Below are positions 43,375 through 53,409 of a stretch of 64,000 bases of DNA, one piece after another; the stretch's first letter is position 1, and every line of letters starts with the position of its first letter. A model generated the notes under the pieces. It was given only the letters and a program-made list of their open reading frames with translations, made no database searches and was not told the DNA's origin. The DNA is from Pelagibacterium nitratireducens (lineage in GTDB: Bacteria; Pseudomonadota; Alphaproteobacteria; Rhizobiales; Devosiaceae): positions 3,080,501 through 3,144,500 of the forward strand of contig NZ_CP146275.1 in assembly GCF_037044555.1 (NCBI RefSeq), given 5' to 3'. A program made the translations under genes and the position numbers.

Positions 43375-44396
43375 CAGCGCTTCTTGAGTTTGGGCAGCAC
43401 TTTTTCGGCGAAGACGTCGATCCATTCGCGCTGGTTGCGGCCCACATTGTGGAGATAAATGCGGTCGAAGCCGAAATCGGCAAACTTCTGGATGTGTTCG
43501 AGGTGCTCTTCGGGATCGGGCGAAATCACCATTCTTCCCTTGAAATCCTCGGGCCGGACCAGCTTGGCCATCTGCTCGAAATCGAAAGGAGAACGGATAT
43601 CGGCCTTGGGGAATTTCATGCCGCCATTGGGCCATTCGGTCATGGCGTTGGCCAGTGCTTCTTCGTAGGTCTCGGCCCAGCTCAAATGGAGCTGGAGCAC
43701 CTTGGGCATGGCGTCGGGGTCCTTGCCGGCCTCACGGGCGCCCTCGGAAAATTTTTCAAACAGCATCTCGATCTTGCCGAGTGGAGCGCCGACCGTGATG
43801 ATGCCATCGGCAAATTTTCCGGTCTTTTTGGCGTTGAGCGGTCCGGCGGTTGCCACGAGAATTTCGGGCGCGGTTTCAGGCATGGTCCACAGCCTTGTGG
43901 ATTCCATACGATAATAATCGCCCTTGTGTTTGGTGTCCTTGCCGGCAGCCGAGTTCTCGAACAGCTTCTTGATGATCTGGACGGCCTCGAACATGCGGGC
44001 GGAACGTTCGCCCACATCGGGCCAATACTGGGCGAGGAAACTTTCGTTGAGGGCCTCGCCTGCCCCTACCCCGAGCCAGTGGCGATTGGGATACATGGCG
44101 GCAAGGGTCGCCGAAGCCTGCGCCACCATGGCAGGGTGCCAGCGGAACGTGGGGGTGGTGACGCCGGGGCCCATATCGCCCCTGGTGCGCTCGCCGATGG
44201 CGGTCAGAACATTCCAGACGAAGGCCGACTGGCCCTGCTGGGGCACCCAGGGCTGGAAATGGTCGGCAGCCATGGCGCCGTTAAAGCCCCTTTGCTCGGC
44301 ATATTCGGTCAGTTCCACGCAATCGCGCGGATGGAACTGCTCGAGCATCACCGCATAGCCGATCAACCCTTCGGGTCCGGATTTGAAAACGGACAT
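43374..44396 (-). CDS. F420-dependent G6PDH-like LLM oxidoreductase (TIGR03557-like)
   Basis: 340 aa luciferase-like TIM-barrel protein. Blocks [57 protein letters not shown] and [22 protein letters not shown] match the F420-dependent glucose-6-phosphate dehydrogenase-like group closely. Characterised relatives transfer hydride from a sugar phosphate or secondary alcohol to F420. It starts the minus-strand array with cofE directly behind it (1-bp overlap), which supports F420 as cofactor. The physiological substrate cannot be told; FGD itself is mycobacterial and the glucose-6-phosphate role may not carry over. Confidence 0.88.
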   Translation of the reverse strand: MSVFKSGPEGLIGYAVMLEQFHPRDCVELTEYAEQRGFNGAMAADHFQPWVPQQGQSAFVWNVLTAIGERTRGDMGPGVTTPTFRWHPAMVAQASATLAAMYPNRHWLGVGAGEALNESFLAQYWPDVGERSARMFEAVQIIKKLFENSAAGKDTKHKGDYYRMESTRLWTMPETAPEILVATAGPLNAKKTGKFADGIITVGAPLGKIEMLFEKFSEGAREAGKDPDAMPKVLQLHLSWAETYEEALANAMTEWPNGGMKFPKADIRSPFDFEQMAKLVRPEDFKGRMVISPDPEEHLEHIQKFADFGFDRIYLHNVGRNQREWIDVFAEKVLPKLKKR

Positions 44397-44500
44397 CGAC
44401 GCGACTCCCCTTGGCTTTGCGATCAGTCAATCACAAAGGATAAAGGAGCAACAGAGGGGATTTTGACCTTTTGGTAAAATTTTCTCCGTGGCATACGGCC

Positions 44501-45424
44501 TTATTCGTGGAAGGCTCCGACCTTGCGCATCTCGCCGAGCATACAGGCATCGGCCACCAGTTGCAGCGGGGCAATATCGACGTCGCTTTTGCCCTGCGCC
44601 AGAAGTGCGGCGAAATGGGCGTAGATGCCGTCATATTCGGTATCGTCGGCGGCCAGTTGGGTATCACCATCGATGCGCAGCACAGCGCCGCCGCTGGAGA
44701 GTTCGAGCAGCCCGGCATCGGTTCGGACGGTGATATCCCAGGTTTGCGGGCCTTCCTGGCGCCAGTCGAAATCTGCGGTGACCAGATGGCCGGTGACCGC
44801 AATAAAATCGATCTTCGCAGCGATGGGGGTCTGGCGGTTTTCCGGGACTTCAAGCACCGCGCCGGTCACCAGAACGGGTGCGGGGAGCATGTGGCTGAGG
44901 ATCGAGAGCGCATTGATGCCGGGATCGAAGACACCCATGCCGCCGGGCTCCCAGATCCAGTCCTGACCGGGATGCCAGCGGCGCACATCCTCGCGCCAGA
45001 CGATATCGACGCTTTTTATGGTCTTGTCGGCCAGCCAGGTGCGGGCCGGTTCAACGCCCTGTGCGTAGCGCGAGTGCCAGGTGGCAAACAGGGTAACCCC
45101 GTGCTTTGCTGCCAGATTTTTGAGCCATTCGACTTCGGCCACCGTGGCACCGGGCGGTTTTTCCAGCAGAACATGCCGGCCGGCGCGGATGGCGGCCTCA
45201 GCGTATTGACGGCGCACCTGTGGCGGCGTGCACAGAGCGACGGTGCCGATATCGGGGCGGGCCGCGAGCATGTCATCGAGCGCTTGGAAATGGTCGACGC
45301 TTTCAAGCTCCGCATTGCGCGAGACAATGGCGGCCAGTTCGAAATCGGGATTTTTGGCAATCGAGGGCAAATGCTGGTCGCGGGCGATCTTGCCCAGACC
45401 GACAATGGCAATCTTGTGGGTCAT
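44501..45424 (-). CDS. D-galactose / L-arabinose 1-dehydrogenase (Gfo/Idh/MocA family)
   Basis: 307 aa NAD(P)-dependent dehydrogenase. Rossmann start AIVGLGKIARDQHLPSI, substrate-site LEKPPGATVAEVEWL with catalytic Lys, and WREDVRRWHPGQDWIWEPGGMGVFDPGINALSIL. These blocks closely match Azospirillum L-arabinose 1-dehydrogenase and rhizobial D-galactose dehydrogenase, enzymes that accept both sugars and yield lactones. ATG at 45424 shares one base with the stop of the upstream dehydratase gene; the open frame beyond it is out-of-frame shadow. Last gene of chvE-gguA-gguB-gguC-dehydratase-dehydrogenase. Confidence 0.87.
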   Translation of the reverse strand: MTHKIAIVGLGKIARDQHLPSIAKNPDFELAAIVSRNAELESVDHFQALDDMLAARPDIGTVALCTPPQVRRQYAEAAIRAGRHVLLEKPPGATVAEVEWLKNLAAKHGVTLFATWHSRYAQGVEPARTWLADKTIKSVDIVWREDVRRWHPGQDWIWEPGGMGVFDPGINALSILSHMLPAPVLVTGAVLEVPENRQTPIAAKIDFIAVTGHLVTADFDWRQEGPQTWDITVRTDAGLLELSSGGAVLRIDGDTQLAADDTEYDGIYAHFAALLAQGKSDVDIAPLQLVADACMLGEMRKVGAFHE

Positions 45425-47166
45425 CAATGGGAATCCTTGCCCACCGCACTGCCGCGCGCGCCTTTGAGAAAATCGAAATCGGCGCCGGTATGGGCCTGAT
45501 CGACGTGATCGAGGAACATCTTTGCGTAACCCGATTGCGGCTGATCGGGCAGCGGGCTCCAATCGGCCAGCCGGGCGGCGATCTCGGTCTCGGGGACATC
45601 GAGATGGATGGTGCGATTGGGCACGTCGATGGAAATCATGTCGCCATTGCGGACGGCTGCCAGCGGACCGCCCACCGCTGCCTCGGGGGAGGTGTGCAGG
45701 ATCACCGTGCCATAGGCGGTGCCCGACATGCGGGCGTCGGAAATGCGCACCATATCCTTTATGCCCTTGCGCAACACCTTTGGCGGCAGGCCCATGTTGC
45801 CCACTTCGGCCATGCCGGGATAGCCCTTGGGGCCGCAATTTTTGAGCACCATGACGCAGGTCTCGTCGATATCGAGCGCCTCGTCGTTGATCTTTGCCTT
45901 GTAGTCGTCGATGTCCTCGAACACCACGGCGCGGCCGGTATGAACCATCAGGTGCGGGCTGGCGGCCGAAGGTTTGAGCACACAGCCATTGGGCGCAAGA
46001 TTGCCCTTCAAAACCGCGATGCCACCATGGCTGGTGAGAGCCTTGTCGACCGGCCGGATCACGTCCTCGTTCCAGTTGCGGGCGCCGGCGACTTCCTCGC
46101 CCATGGTGCGCCCGGAAACGGTCAGCGCATCGCCATGGAGCTTTTTTCCGTCGAGCAGGGATTTGAGCACTACGGGCAGGCCACCGGCGTAGAAGAATTC
46201 TTCCATCAAATATTTGCCCGAGGGCATCAGATTGACGATTGTTGGGATATCGCGGCCCAGCCGGTCCCAATCGTCGAGCCCGATATCGATCCCGACACGC
46301 CCGGCCAGGGCCAGCAGATGGACCACGGCGTTGGTCGAACCGCCAATGGCGCCATTGGTCATCATCGCATTTTCGAACGCTTCGCGGGTGAGGATATCGG
46401 AAGGTTTGAGGTCGTCTTTCACCATATCGACGATACGGCGGCCGGTGAGTTGCGCCATAACCCGGCGGCGGCTGTCGACGGCGGGGATTGCCGCATTGCC
46501 CGAAAGCGCCATGCCCAGTGCCTCGGCCATAGAAGCCATGGTGGAGGCAGTGCCCATGGTGTTGCACGAGCCCGAGGACCGGCTCATGGCCTGTTCGGCT
46601 TCGAGGAAATCCTCCTGGCTCATTTCGCCGGCCTTGATCGCTTCGCTCATCTGCCACAGCGCGGTGCCCGAGCCGACCCGCTCGCCCCGGAACCAGCCAT
46701 TGAGCATGGGGCCGCCGGTGACAACGATCGAGGGAATGTCGGTGGAGGCCGCGCCCATCAGAAGCGATGGGGTGGTCTTGTCGCAACCGACCAGCAGGAC
46801 GGCGCCATCGATGGGCTGGCCGCGCATCACCTCTTCCACCGCCATGGCGGCGAGGTTGCGATACATCATGGCCGTGGGGCGGAAGGTGTTTTCCGAGGCC
46901 GAGAACACCGGCACCTCCAGAGGAAAGCCGCCAGCTTCCCAGACGCCGGCCTTTACCTTTTCGGCCAGTTCACGCAGATGCCCGTTGCAGGGGGTGAGAT
47001 CGGACCAGGTGTTTAAGATCCCGATGACCGGGCGGCCGTCGAACAGATCGTGGGGATAGCCCTGATTTTTGAGCCACCCGCGGTGGTAGATCGTATCGCG
47101 CGAGGTGCCGCCATACCATTCCTGCGAGCGCAGCTTGCGCGGCCATTGGGCCTTTTCAAATGCCAT
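45424..47166 (-). CDS. IlvD/Edd-family sugar-acid dehydratase, probable L-arabinonate dehydratase
   Basis: 580 aa iron-sulphur dehydratase. Cluster and metal residues: DLTPCNGH, LVGCDKTTP and SGSCNTMGT supply the three Cys typical of the [2Fe-2S] enzymes of this family. Length and the start FEKAQWPRKLRSQEWYGG match the Rhizobium L-arabinonate dehydratase, which also acts on D-fuconate and D-galactonate. It would convert L-arabinonate to 2-keto-3-deoxyarabonate, and possibly D-galactonate to the KDGal used by DgoK/DgoA across the island. Starts 12 bp after gguC. Confidence 0.88.
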   Translation of the reverse strand: MAFEKAQWPRKLRSQEWYGGTSRDTIYHRGWLKNQGYPHDLFDGRPVIGILNTWSDLTPCNGHLRELAEKVKAGVWEAGGFPLEVPVFSASENTFRPTAMMYRNLAAMAVEEVMRGQPIDGAVLLVGCDKTTPSLLMGAASTDIPSIVVTGGPMLNGWFRGERVGSGTALWQMSEAIKAGEMSQEDFLEAEQAMSRSSGSCNTMGTASTMASMAEALGMALSGNAAIPAVDSRRRVMAQLTGRRIVDMVKDDLKPSDILTREAFENAMMTNGAIGGSTNAVVHLLALAGRVGIDIGLDDWDRLGRDIPTIVNLMPSGKYLMEEFFYAGGLPVVLKSLLDGKKLHGDALTVSGRTMGEEVAGARNWNEDVIRPVDKALTSHGGIAVLKGNLAPNGCVLKPSAASPHLMVHTGRAVVFEDIDDYKAKINDEALDIDETCVMVLKNCGPKGYPGMAEVGNMGLPPKVLRKGIKDMVRISDARMSGTAYGTVILHTSPEAAVGGPLAAVRNGDMISIDVPNRTIHLDVPETEIAARLADWSPLPDQPQSGYAKMFLDHVDQAHTGADFDFLKGARGSAVGKDSH

Positions 47167-47178
47167 TCCCTGCCCTTT

Positions 47179-48177
47179 CTACAATGATTTGACCGCGACA
47201 GGCGCGTCGGCAGGGCGTGTCTTGTCGATGGTCAGGGGGTTCTTGAGCGGCAGTCCGAAGGGGGCGGCTTCGATCTCAAAGATGTCGCCTTCCTGCGTGC
47301 GGATGTCGTCGGCAAAGCTCAACGTCGCGGTGCCGAACATATGGACGTGCACGTCGCCGGGCTTGCGGAAGATTTCGTATTTGAAGTGATGGTGCTCGAG
47401 ATTGGCGAGGGTGTGGCTCATATTGTCCTCGCCCGAAACGAAGGGCTTTTCCCACAGCACAGTGCCATCGCGGACGACGCGGGAGGTGCCCTCGACATGG
47501 GCGGGGAGTTCACCGACAAGAATTTCGGGACCGATGGAGGCCGGGCGCAATTTCGAGTGCGCGAGATAGAGATAGTTCTGGCGCTCGGTGACGTGATCGG
47601 AAAACTCGTTTGCCAGCGCAAAACCGATCCGGTGCGGAACGCCCTCGTAGGAGACGATATAGATGCCGGCGATTTCAGGCTCTTCGCCTGCATCGAGCGC
47701 AAAGCCGGGCGAGGTGATGGGCTTGCCCGGCGCAACTAGGGCGTGGCCATTGCCCTTGTAGAACCATTCGGGCTGCACGCCCGTCTTGCCGCCCACAGGC
47801 TTGCCGCCTTCGACGCCCAGCCGGAACATCTTCATGGAATCGGTGACGTTTTCTTCGGCGCCGGCTTTGAGGTGCATGGCGTTGCGGGTCGAGGCCGAAC
47901 CGAGATGGGTGAGCCCGGTGCCGGTGAGATGCAGGCGCGCGGGATCATCGGGGGTTATGGGCGCCAGAACCCTGCCCTCGGCATAGGCGGCGTCGAGATC
48001 GACGCTGTCGCCCAGCCCCTGTTCGGCGATCAGTTCGGCCAGCGCCATATCCCTTGCGATGGCGCGTTTGGCCAGCGCCAGAATGGAATCTGCGCCATTG
48101 ACGATCCTGGCATTGTCGCCTTCACGCGCCACGACGCACTGGGAACCGCTGGTATGGGTAATCTGGGAGAGCAGCAC
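47179..48177 (-). CDS. gguC: GguC, fumarylacetoacetase-family protein
   Basis: 332 aa member of the fumarylacetoacetate hydrolase family. In Agrobacterium gguC lies directly behind chvE-gguA-gguB, the same order as here. Blocks: EWFYKGNGHALVAPG, GEEPEIAGIYIVSYEG, and FKYEIFRKPGDVHVHMFGTATLSFADD with the metal-binding acidic residues. Probable activity is 2-keto-3-deoxy-L-arabonate dehydratase, giving 2-oxoglutarate semialdehyde, which fits the adjacent arabinonate dehydratase. That reaction is inferred from context; the oxoglutarate semialdehyde dehydrogenase is not in the window. Confidence 0.88.
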   Translation of the reverse strand: MLLSQITHTSGSQCVVAREGDNARIVNGADSILALAKRAIARDMALAELIAEQGLGDSVDLDAAYAEGRVLAPITPDDPARLHLTGTGLTHLGSASTRNAMHLKAGAEENVTDSMKMFRLGVEGGKPVGGKTGVQPEWFYKGNGHALVAPGKPITSPGFALDAGEEPEIAGIYIVSYEGVPHRIGFALANEFSDHVTERQNYLYLAHSKLRPASIGPEILVGELPAHVEGTSRVVRDGTVLWEKPFVSGEDNMSHTLANLEHHHFKYEIFRKPGDVHVHMFGTATLSFADDIRTQEGDIFEIEAAPFGLPLKNPLTIDKTRPADAPVAVKSL

Positions 48178-48234
48178 TTTGATAATTACTCCGGGGATTG
48201 GGGAATCCGGCGCACCCTGGGCGCGCCGGAAAGA

Positions 48235-49437
48235 TCAGGCGGCCTTGTTCTTGTTGTAGACGTCGAAGATCACGGCGGCGAGGAGGACAAGTCCCTTGAT
48301 CATCTGCTGCCAGTCGATGCCGATGCCCATGATCGACATGCCGTTGTTCATCACCCCCATGATGAACGCGCCGATCACTGCGCCGACAATGGTGCCGACA
48401 CCGCCGGCCATCGAGGCGCCACCGATGAAGACGGCGGCGATGACGTCGAGTTCGAAGGTTTCGCCGGCCTTGGGCGTGGCCATGTTGAGACGGGCCGCGA
48501 ACACGAGGCCCGCCAGCGCAGCGAGCATACCCATATTGGCAAAAACCAGGAAGGTCAGGCGTTCGGAATTGATGCCCGAGAGTTTTGCGGCCTTTTGATT
48601 ACCGCCCACGGCATAGACGCGGCGTCCGATGGTGGTCTGCTTGGCAACGAAACTGTAGCCGGCGATAAGCACAGCCATGATGATAAAGACGTTGGGCAGA
48701 CCGCGCGATGTGGCCAGAAGGTACACCAGGTAGACCACGGCCCCGGCGGCGAGAATGTTGCGGCCGGTGAAGAATGCGAAGGGTTCGTCGGGCGTGCCGT
48801 GTTTTGCCTCCTTGGCGCGGGCCCGCACCGAGAGCAGGATGAGGATCGCCGCAGCGGCAACGCCGAGCAGCATCGAAAGCATATGGATGCCCTCGACGGC
48901 AAACAGATCGGGGATGAAGCCGGAGGCGATCATACGAAACGAGTCTGGGAACGGGCCGATGGACTGGCCCTTCAAGAGCACCATCATCAGGCCCTTGAAC
49001 ACCAGCATGCCGGCGAGCGTCACGATGAAGCTGGGGATTTTCCAATACGCGATCCAGTAACCCTGAACGGCACCGATGGCCGCGCCGACAGCCAGGCAGA
49101 TGATGGCCGCGGGCACGAAATGGAGATCGAACTGCACCATCAGGACGGCAGCGAGTGCGCCGACAAAGCCCATGACCGAGCCGACGGAGAGATCGATATG
49201 GCCGCACACGATGACCAGCAGCATGCCCACCGCCATGATGACGATATAGGAGTTCTGGAGCACCAGATTGGTGACGTTGGCAGGGCGCAAAAGGATGCCG
49301 TCGGTGGCGATCTGGAAGAACACCACGATGGCAATCAGCGCAAACAGGATGCCGTATTCACGCAGATGGGTCTTGAGATAGCCCACAAACACCGACGGGC
49401 CGCCGGTTGCGGACGAGGGTTGGGTGAGATCAGTCAT
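48235..49437 (-). CDS. gguB: Multiple-sugar ABC permease GguB
   Basis: 400 aa inner-membrane permease of the XylH/AraH (CUT2) family with ten or so hydrophobic segments. GHIDLSVGSVMGFVGALAAVLM is the characteristic motif of CUT2 permeases; GRRVYAVGGNQKAAKLSGIN is the cytoplasmic loop contacting the ATPase. Longer than RbsC-like permeases, matching XylH and GguB (about 390-400 aa). Lies 33 bp after gguA and 57 bp before gguC. Confidence 0.92.
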   Translation of the reverse strand: MTDLTQPSSATGGPSVFVGYLKTHLREYGILFALIAIVVFFQIATDGILLRPANVTNLVLQNSYIVIMAVGMLLVIVCGHIDLSVGSVMGFVGALAAVLMVQFDLHFVPAAIICLAVGAAIGAVQGYWIAYWKIPSFIVTLAGMLVFKGLMMVLLKGQSIGPFPDSFRMIASGFIPDLFAVEGIHMLSMLLGVAAAAILILLSVRARAKEAKHGTPDEPFAFFTGRNILAAGAVVYLVYLLATSRGLPNVFIIMAVLIAGYSFVAKQTTIGRRVYAVGGNQKAAKLSGINSERLTFLVFANMGMLAALAGLVFAARLNMATPKAGETFELDVIAAVFIGGASMAGGVGTIVGAVIGAFIMGVMNNGMSIMGIGIDWQQMIKGLVLLAAVIFDVYNKNKAA

Positions 49438-49470
49438 TGCGGTGTTCCGTTGATGAGCAGTTGAGGGCGA

Positions 49471-51003
49471 TCATGCGGCTTTTCCGGTCTTTAAAATCAT
49501 CGACATGATCTTTTCCTGGCTGGCTTCGGCGATGGGCAATTCGCCCACGAAGCGGCCTGCGTTCATGACGTAGATGCGGTCGCAGGTGCCCAGCAGTTCG
49601 GGCATTTCCGAGGAGATCAGGACGATGGCTTTGCCCTGGCTCGCCAGGTCGTTGATGATTGAATAAATCTCGTATTTCGCGCCCACATCGATGCCGCGGG
49701 TGGGTTCGTCGAGGATCAGAACGTCGGGTCCGGCATAGAGCCATTTGGACAACACGACCTTTTGCTGGTTGCCGCCCGAGAGATTGACCGTTTTCTGGCC
49801 GATGCCCGAGCTTTTAATCGCCATGAGCTTGCGATAGCGCTCGGCGACCTCGCGCTCCTTGTGATTGTCCACCACGAGACCGTTGGCGATGCCGTTGAGA
49901 TTGGCGAGGGGGACGTTGTCACGGATCGGCTGGTCGAGGACGAGGCCATAGGTCTTTCTGTCCTCGGTGGCGTAACAGATGCCGTTCGCTATGGCTTTGG
50001 GGACCGAGGAGGTATCGACGGACTGGCCGCGCAGAAACACTTCGCCGGAAATTTTGTCGCCATAGGATTTTCCGAACAGGCTCATGGCCAGTTCGGTGCG
50101 GCCGGCGCCCATCAGCCCGGCAATGCCCACCACTTCGCCGGCGCGCACCGAAAAGCTGACATCGTCGACCACCTTGCGCTCGGAATGGATGGGGTGGTGC
50201 GCGGTCCAGTTTTTGACTTCGAACAGCACCTCGCCGATCTTTGGTGCGCGGGGCGGGAAGCGGTCGGTCAGGGAGCGCCCCACCATGTCACGCACGATAT
50301 CGGCTTCGGAAATCTCGGAGGTGTGGCAATCAAGGGTGGAGACCGTATGCCCGTCGCGCAGCACCGTGATACGGTCGGCGACCTGGGAAATCTCGTTGAG
50401 CTTGTGGGAGATCAGGATCGAGGAAATGCCTCTTTCCTTGAGTTCGACCAGCAGCTTGAGAAGGGCCTGGCTGTCGGTCTCGTTGAGCGAGGATGTGGGC
50501 TCATCGAGGATGAGAAGTTTGACCTGTTTCGAGAGCGCCTTGGCGATTTCGACAAGCTGCTGTTTGCCCAGCCCCAGATGGGTGATCCTGGTGCGCGGCG
50601 ATTCCTTTAGGGATACGCGCTTGAGCAGATCTTCGGTGCGACGGTAGGTTTCGGTCCAGTCGATCACTCCGTTTTGGGCGCGCTCATTGCCCAGAAAGAT
50701 GTTTTCGGCGATCGAGAGCAGCGGGACCAGCGCCAGTTCCTGATGGATGATGACGATGCCGCATTTCTCGCTGTCGGAAATGGAATGGAAATGGCGTTCC
50801 TCGCCCTCGAAAAAGATCTGGCCCTCGTAGTCGCCGGACGGATAGACGCCCGAGAGCACCTTCATGAGGGTGGACTTGCCTGCCCCGTTCTCGCCAACCA
50901 GAGCGTGGATCTCGCCCTGCTCGACAACGAGGTTGACGTTTTCGAGCGCATTGACGCCCGGAAAGCTCTTGGTGATGCCGCGCATTTCGAGAATGGACGT
51001 CAT
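49471..51003 (-). CDS. gguA: Multiple-sugar ABC ATPase GguA
   Basis: 510 aa double-cassette ATPase of the CUT2 family (RbsA/XylG type). First cassette: Walker [10 protein letters not shown], signature LGLGKQQL, Walker [10 protein letters not shown]. Second cassette lacks a canonical Walker A (GLMGAGRTE), as is normal for this family, and has LSGGNQQK and [14 protein letters not shown] at 51003 gives the family start; upstream in-frame codons are leader. Powers ChvE-dependent sugar uptake with GguB. Confidence 0.92.
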   Translation of the reverse strand: MTSILEMRGITKSFPGVNALENVNLVVEQGEIHALVGENGAGKSTLMKVLSGVYPSGDYEGQIFFEGEERHFHSISDSEKCGIVIIHQELALVPLLSIAENIFLGNERAQNGVIDWTETYRRTEDLLKRVSLKESPRTRITHLGLGKQQLVEIAKALSKQVKLLILDEPTSSLNETDSQALLKLLVELKERGISSILISHKLNEISQVADRITVLRDGHTVSTLDCHTSEISEADIVRDMVGRSLTDRFPPRAPKIGEVLFEVKNWTAHHPIHSERKVVDDVSFSVRAGEVVGIAGLMGAGRTELAMSLFGKSYGDKISGEVFLRGQSVDTSSVPKAIANGICYATEDRKTYGLVLDQPIRDNVPLANLNGIANGLVVDNHKEREVAERYRKLMAIKSSGIGQKTVNLSGGNQQKVVLSKWLYAGPDVLILDEPTRGIDVGAKYEIYSIINDLASQGKAIVLISSEMPELLGTCDRIYVMNAGRFVGELPIAEASQEKIMSMILKTGKAA

Positions 51004-51087
51004 GGCGTTCCCGCTCTCTTTTGTTAAGTGTGTGCGGCGGGGCGAAATACTGCCCCACCGCACGGCCTCTGGAGGAGGATTGGTCGA

Positions 51088-52155
51088 TTAATTGGCGATC
51101 TGGTCTTCGGTATAATAGCCCGAACCCACAAGAACCTCTTCGAGATTGCCGGCGGTGACCAGCACCGGCTCGAGCAGGTAGGAAGGGACAACCTTGACGC
51201 CGTTTTCGTAGGTCTCGGTGTCGTTGATCTCGGGCTCGGCGCCGTTGATCAGCGCTTCGACCATGCCGACCGTCACACGCGCCAATTCGCGGGTATCCTT
51301 AAAGATTGTCGAATACTGGTCGCCGGCCATGATTGCAGCAACCGAGGGGAGCTCGGCATCCTGGCCTGAAATGATCGGCATGGGCATGTCGCCCGAACCG
51401 TAACCAACCCCGCGCAGCGAGGAGATGATGCCGATGGAAAGCCCGTCATAGGGCGAAAGCACGGCATCGACCTGATCGTCGGTGTAGTGGGCCGACAGAA
51501 GGTTATCCATTCGGGCCTGGGCAACCGAGCCGTCCCAGCGCAGCGTTCCGACCGTATCCATGCCCATCTGGCCCGATTTGACGACCAGCGTGCCGTCATC
51601 GATCAGCGGCTGGAGAACGCTCATGGCGCCGTCATAGAAGAAATAGGCATTGTTGTCGTCGGGCGAACCACCGAACAATTCGATATTGTAGGGCGCTTCG
51701 CGATCGGAGTCTTCGAGCCCGTCGACCAGCGACTGGGCCTGCTGCACACCGACCTTGAAATTGTCGAAGGTGGCGTAATAGTCGACGTTTTCCGAACCGC
51801 GGATCAGCCGGTCATAGGCAATCACATGGATGCCGGAGGCGGCGGCGTTTTCAAGTGCCGTGGTCAGCGTCGTCCCGTCGATCGACGCGATAACCAGCAC
51901 ATCGACGCCGCGCACGATCATGTTTTCGATCTGGGCGAGCTGGTTGGGAATATCATCTTCAGCGTATTGCAGATCGGTCTGGTAGCCGGCGGCCTCGAAC
52001 AGCTCCACCATGGAATTGCCGTCCGAGATCCAGCGGGCGGAGGATTGGGTCGGCATGGAAATGCCCACCGATCCGGCGTCCTGCGCGATTGCGGGCATCG
52101 CCGCAAGGGCAGACGTCATCACCAGGGCGCCCAGCCCTGCCAAAATCGATTTCAT
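51088..52155 (-). CDS. chvE: Periplasmic sugar-binding protein ChvE
   Basis: 355 aa class I sugar-binding protein. Signal peptide residues 1-24 ([20 protein letters not shown]). Mature start [21 protein letters not shown] is nearly diagnostic for ChvE, as is [26 protein letters not shown]. Binds galactose, arabinose, glucose and related sugars; in Agrobacterium it also signals to VirA and to chemoreceptors, but no vir genes are seen here. First gene of chvE-gguA-gguB-gguC. A near-palindrome ATAGTATGATTAT (52250-52262) upstream may be an operator. Confidence 0.93.
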   Translation of the reverse strand: MKSILAGLGALVMTSALAAMPAIAQDAGSVGISMPTQSSARWISDGNSMVELFEAAGYQTDLQYAEDDIPNQLAQIENMIVRGVDVLVIASIDGTTLTTALENAAASGIHVIAYDRLIRGSENVDYYATFDNFKVGVQQAQSLVDGLEDSDREAPYNIELFGGSPDDNNAYFFYDGAMSVLQPLIDDGTLVVKSGQMGMDTVGTLRWDGSVAQARMDNLLSAHYTDDQVDAVLSPYDGLSIGIISSLRGVGYGSGDMPMPIISGQDAELPSVAAIMAGDQYSTIFKDTRELARVTVGMVEALINGAEPEINDTETYENGVKVVPSYLLEPVLVTAGNLEEVLVGSGYYTEDQIAN

Positions 52156-52414
52156 GAGGTTTCTCCCTGTCAGTTTCGCCCCGGCGCCTCTCGCCACAGC
52201 GACCTCCCATGCCGCACGTCAAGCGCAACAATCGCCAGCACATTTGCATATAGTATGATTATTTGTAAAGCGGGTGTTTGAACCCCTCACGCGCTTTTTC
52301 AACACAGCTCCGCTGCGTGTCGCACGCCGGTGCAATGTGGGGACATGGAGCCCCACCATGCTGGAGTGGTGTGGCCAATGGGCCGGACCGGAAACCGGCG
52401 GCGATTTCTGCGGC

Positions 52415-53194
52415 TTAGCTTTGGGCCACACCCAAAGTGGTCGTGGCCCGATCGACACCGGACTGGATGGCCTGGCGCATGGCGACGCGGGCCATTTCGG
52501 GGTCCTTGGCCATGATGGCCTCGGCGATGTTGCGGTGTAGACGCACCGCCTTGTCGAACGCCGCCCCGCCTTCCATCGGCGAGGAAATGGTGAAGGACGC
52601 CATCAGCGCAATCTCGACAACATTGGAGAGCGAGACCATGAACGGATTGCCCGACGCCTGGGCCACCACACGGTGGAACCCTACGTCGTTGCGGGCGAAA
52701 TCCTCGGCGCTCTGGCCCTTGGTCGCCATGCCGGCAAGCCAGGCCATCAGTTCATCGGCCTGCTCGTCGGATCGCCGCTCGGCAGCGAGCGCTGCGGCAT
52801 CGGGCTCGACGGCCATGCGGATTTCGGCCAGCGAGGCAATGAAATCAAAGGAAATTCCCGATTCCAGATGCCATAGCAGCACATCGGAATCGAACATGTT
52901 CCAGCGCGACCGCGGCAGGACGCGCGTGCCGACGCGGGCCCGCGCTTCGACAAGGCCCTTGGCCGACAATGTCTTGAGCGCTTCGCGCAGCACCGTGCGC
53001 GACACGCCGAACTGGTCGATCAGATCGCTGTCGCCGGGCAGGATCCGGCCCTCTTCATAGGTTCCGCTCACGATGGCGGTCCCCAAGGTATACATGACAT
53101 GGGCGTGGAAATTGTGGGGCTTGCGGCGCGCGGGCGCGACCGCTGGTCCGGCAGCAACCCCCGTCCCCTCCTGATCGTCCATCGTTCCCGCCAT
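52415..53194 (-). CDS. FadR-type GntR regulator of the sugar-acid island
   Basis: About 260 aa. N-terminal winged helix (LGTAIVSGTYEEGRILPGDSDLIDQFGVSRTVLREALKTLSAKGLVEARARVGTRV) and an all-helical FCD ligand-binding domain with acidic and His metal/ligand residues (SLAEIRMAVEPDAAALAAERR, NDVGFHRVVAQASGN, LHRNIAEAI). Start uncertain: ATG 53194 is used here, ATG 53182 is equally possible and 53254 less so. Divergent from dgoK, downstream of chvE. Likely repressor of dgoKA and perhaps the chvE and TRAP operons, with a sugar acid as inducer (inference; resembles E. coli DgoR in role). Confidence 0.85.
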   Translation of the reverse strand: MAGTMDDQEGTGVAAGPAVAPARRKPHNFHAHVMYTLGTAIVSGTYEEGRILPGDSDLIDQFGVSRTVLREALKTLSAKGLVEARARVGTRVLPRSRWNMFDSDVLLWHLESGISFDFIASLAEIRMAVEPDAAALAAERRSDEQADELMAWLAGMATKGQSAEDFARNDVGFHRVVAQASGNPFMVSLSNVVEIALMASFTISSPMEGGAAFDKAVRLHRNIAEAIMAKDPEMARVAMRQAIQSGVDRATTTLGVAQS

Positions 53195-53409
53195 GCCGGT
53201 TCGCCCAAATCCCTGTTCTGTCGCGCCGGGCAAAACACGGCGCCAACAGAACATGACAAAGGGCGCGATGGATTGTCAAAATAAAAATATAATAAGATAA
53301 TTGGCGGCTTGCGGGGGAATCGGGTGGCCGTCCAGCATGATGTGCCGCCAAATCGAGGAAAGAATCAATCCATGACGCAATCGGTCTTTGAGCACACCGC
53401 GCGCGTGAC

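Noticed and set aside
44501..46786. Apparent 761-residue fusion running into the sugar dehydrogenase frame
   Set aside because: The N-terminal 450 residues are the dehydratase gene read in the wrong frame. The true dehydrogenase starts at 45424 with a one-base overlap.
47743..49464. 573-codon plus-strand frame opposite gguC and gguB
   Set aside because: Composition (H, G, D rich) typical of antisense to a GC-rich membrane protein; no motif.
51088..52155. Virulence-induction role of ChvE as in Agrobacterium
   Set aside because: No vir genes, T-DNA borders or VirA-like sensors in the window. Sugar uptake explains the locus.
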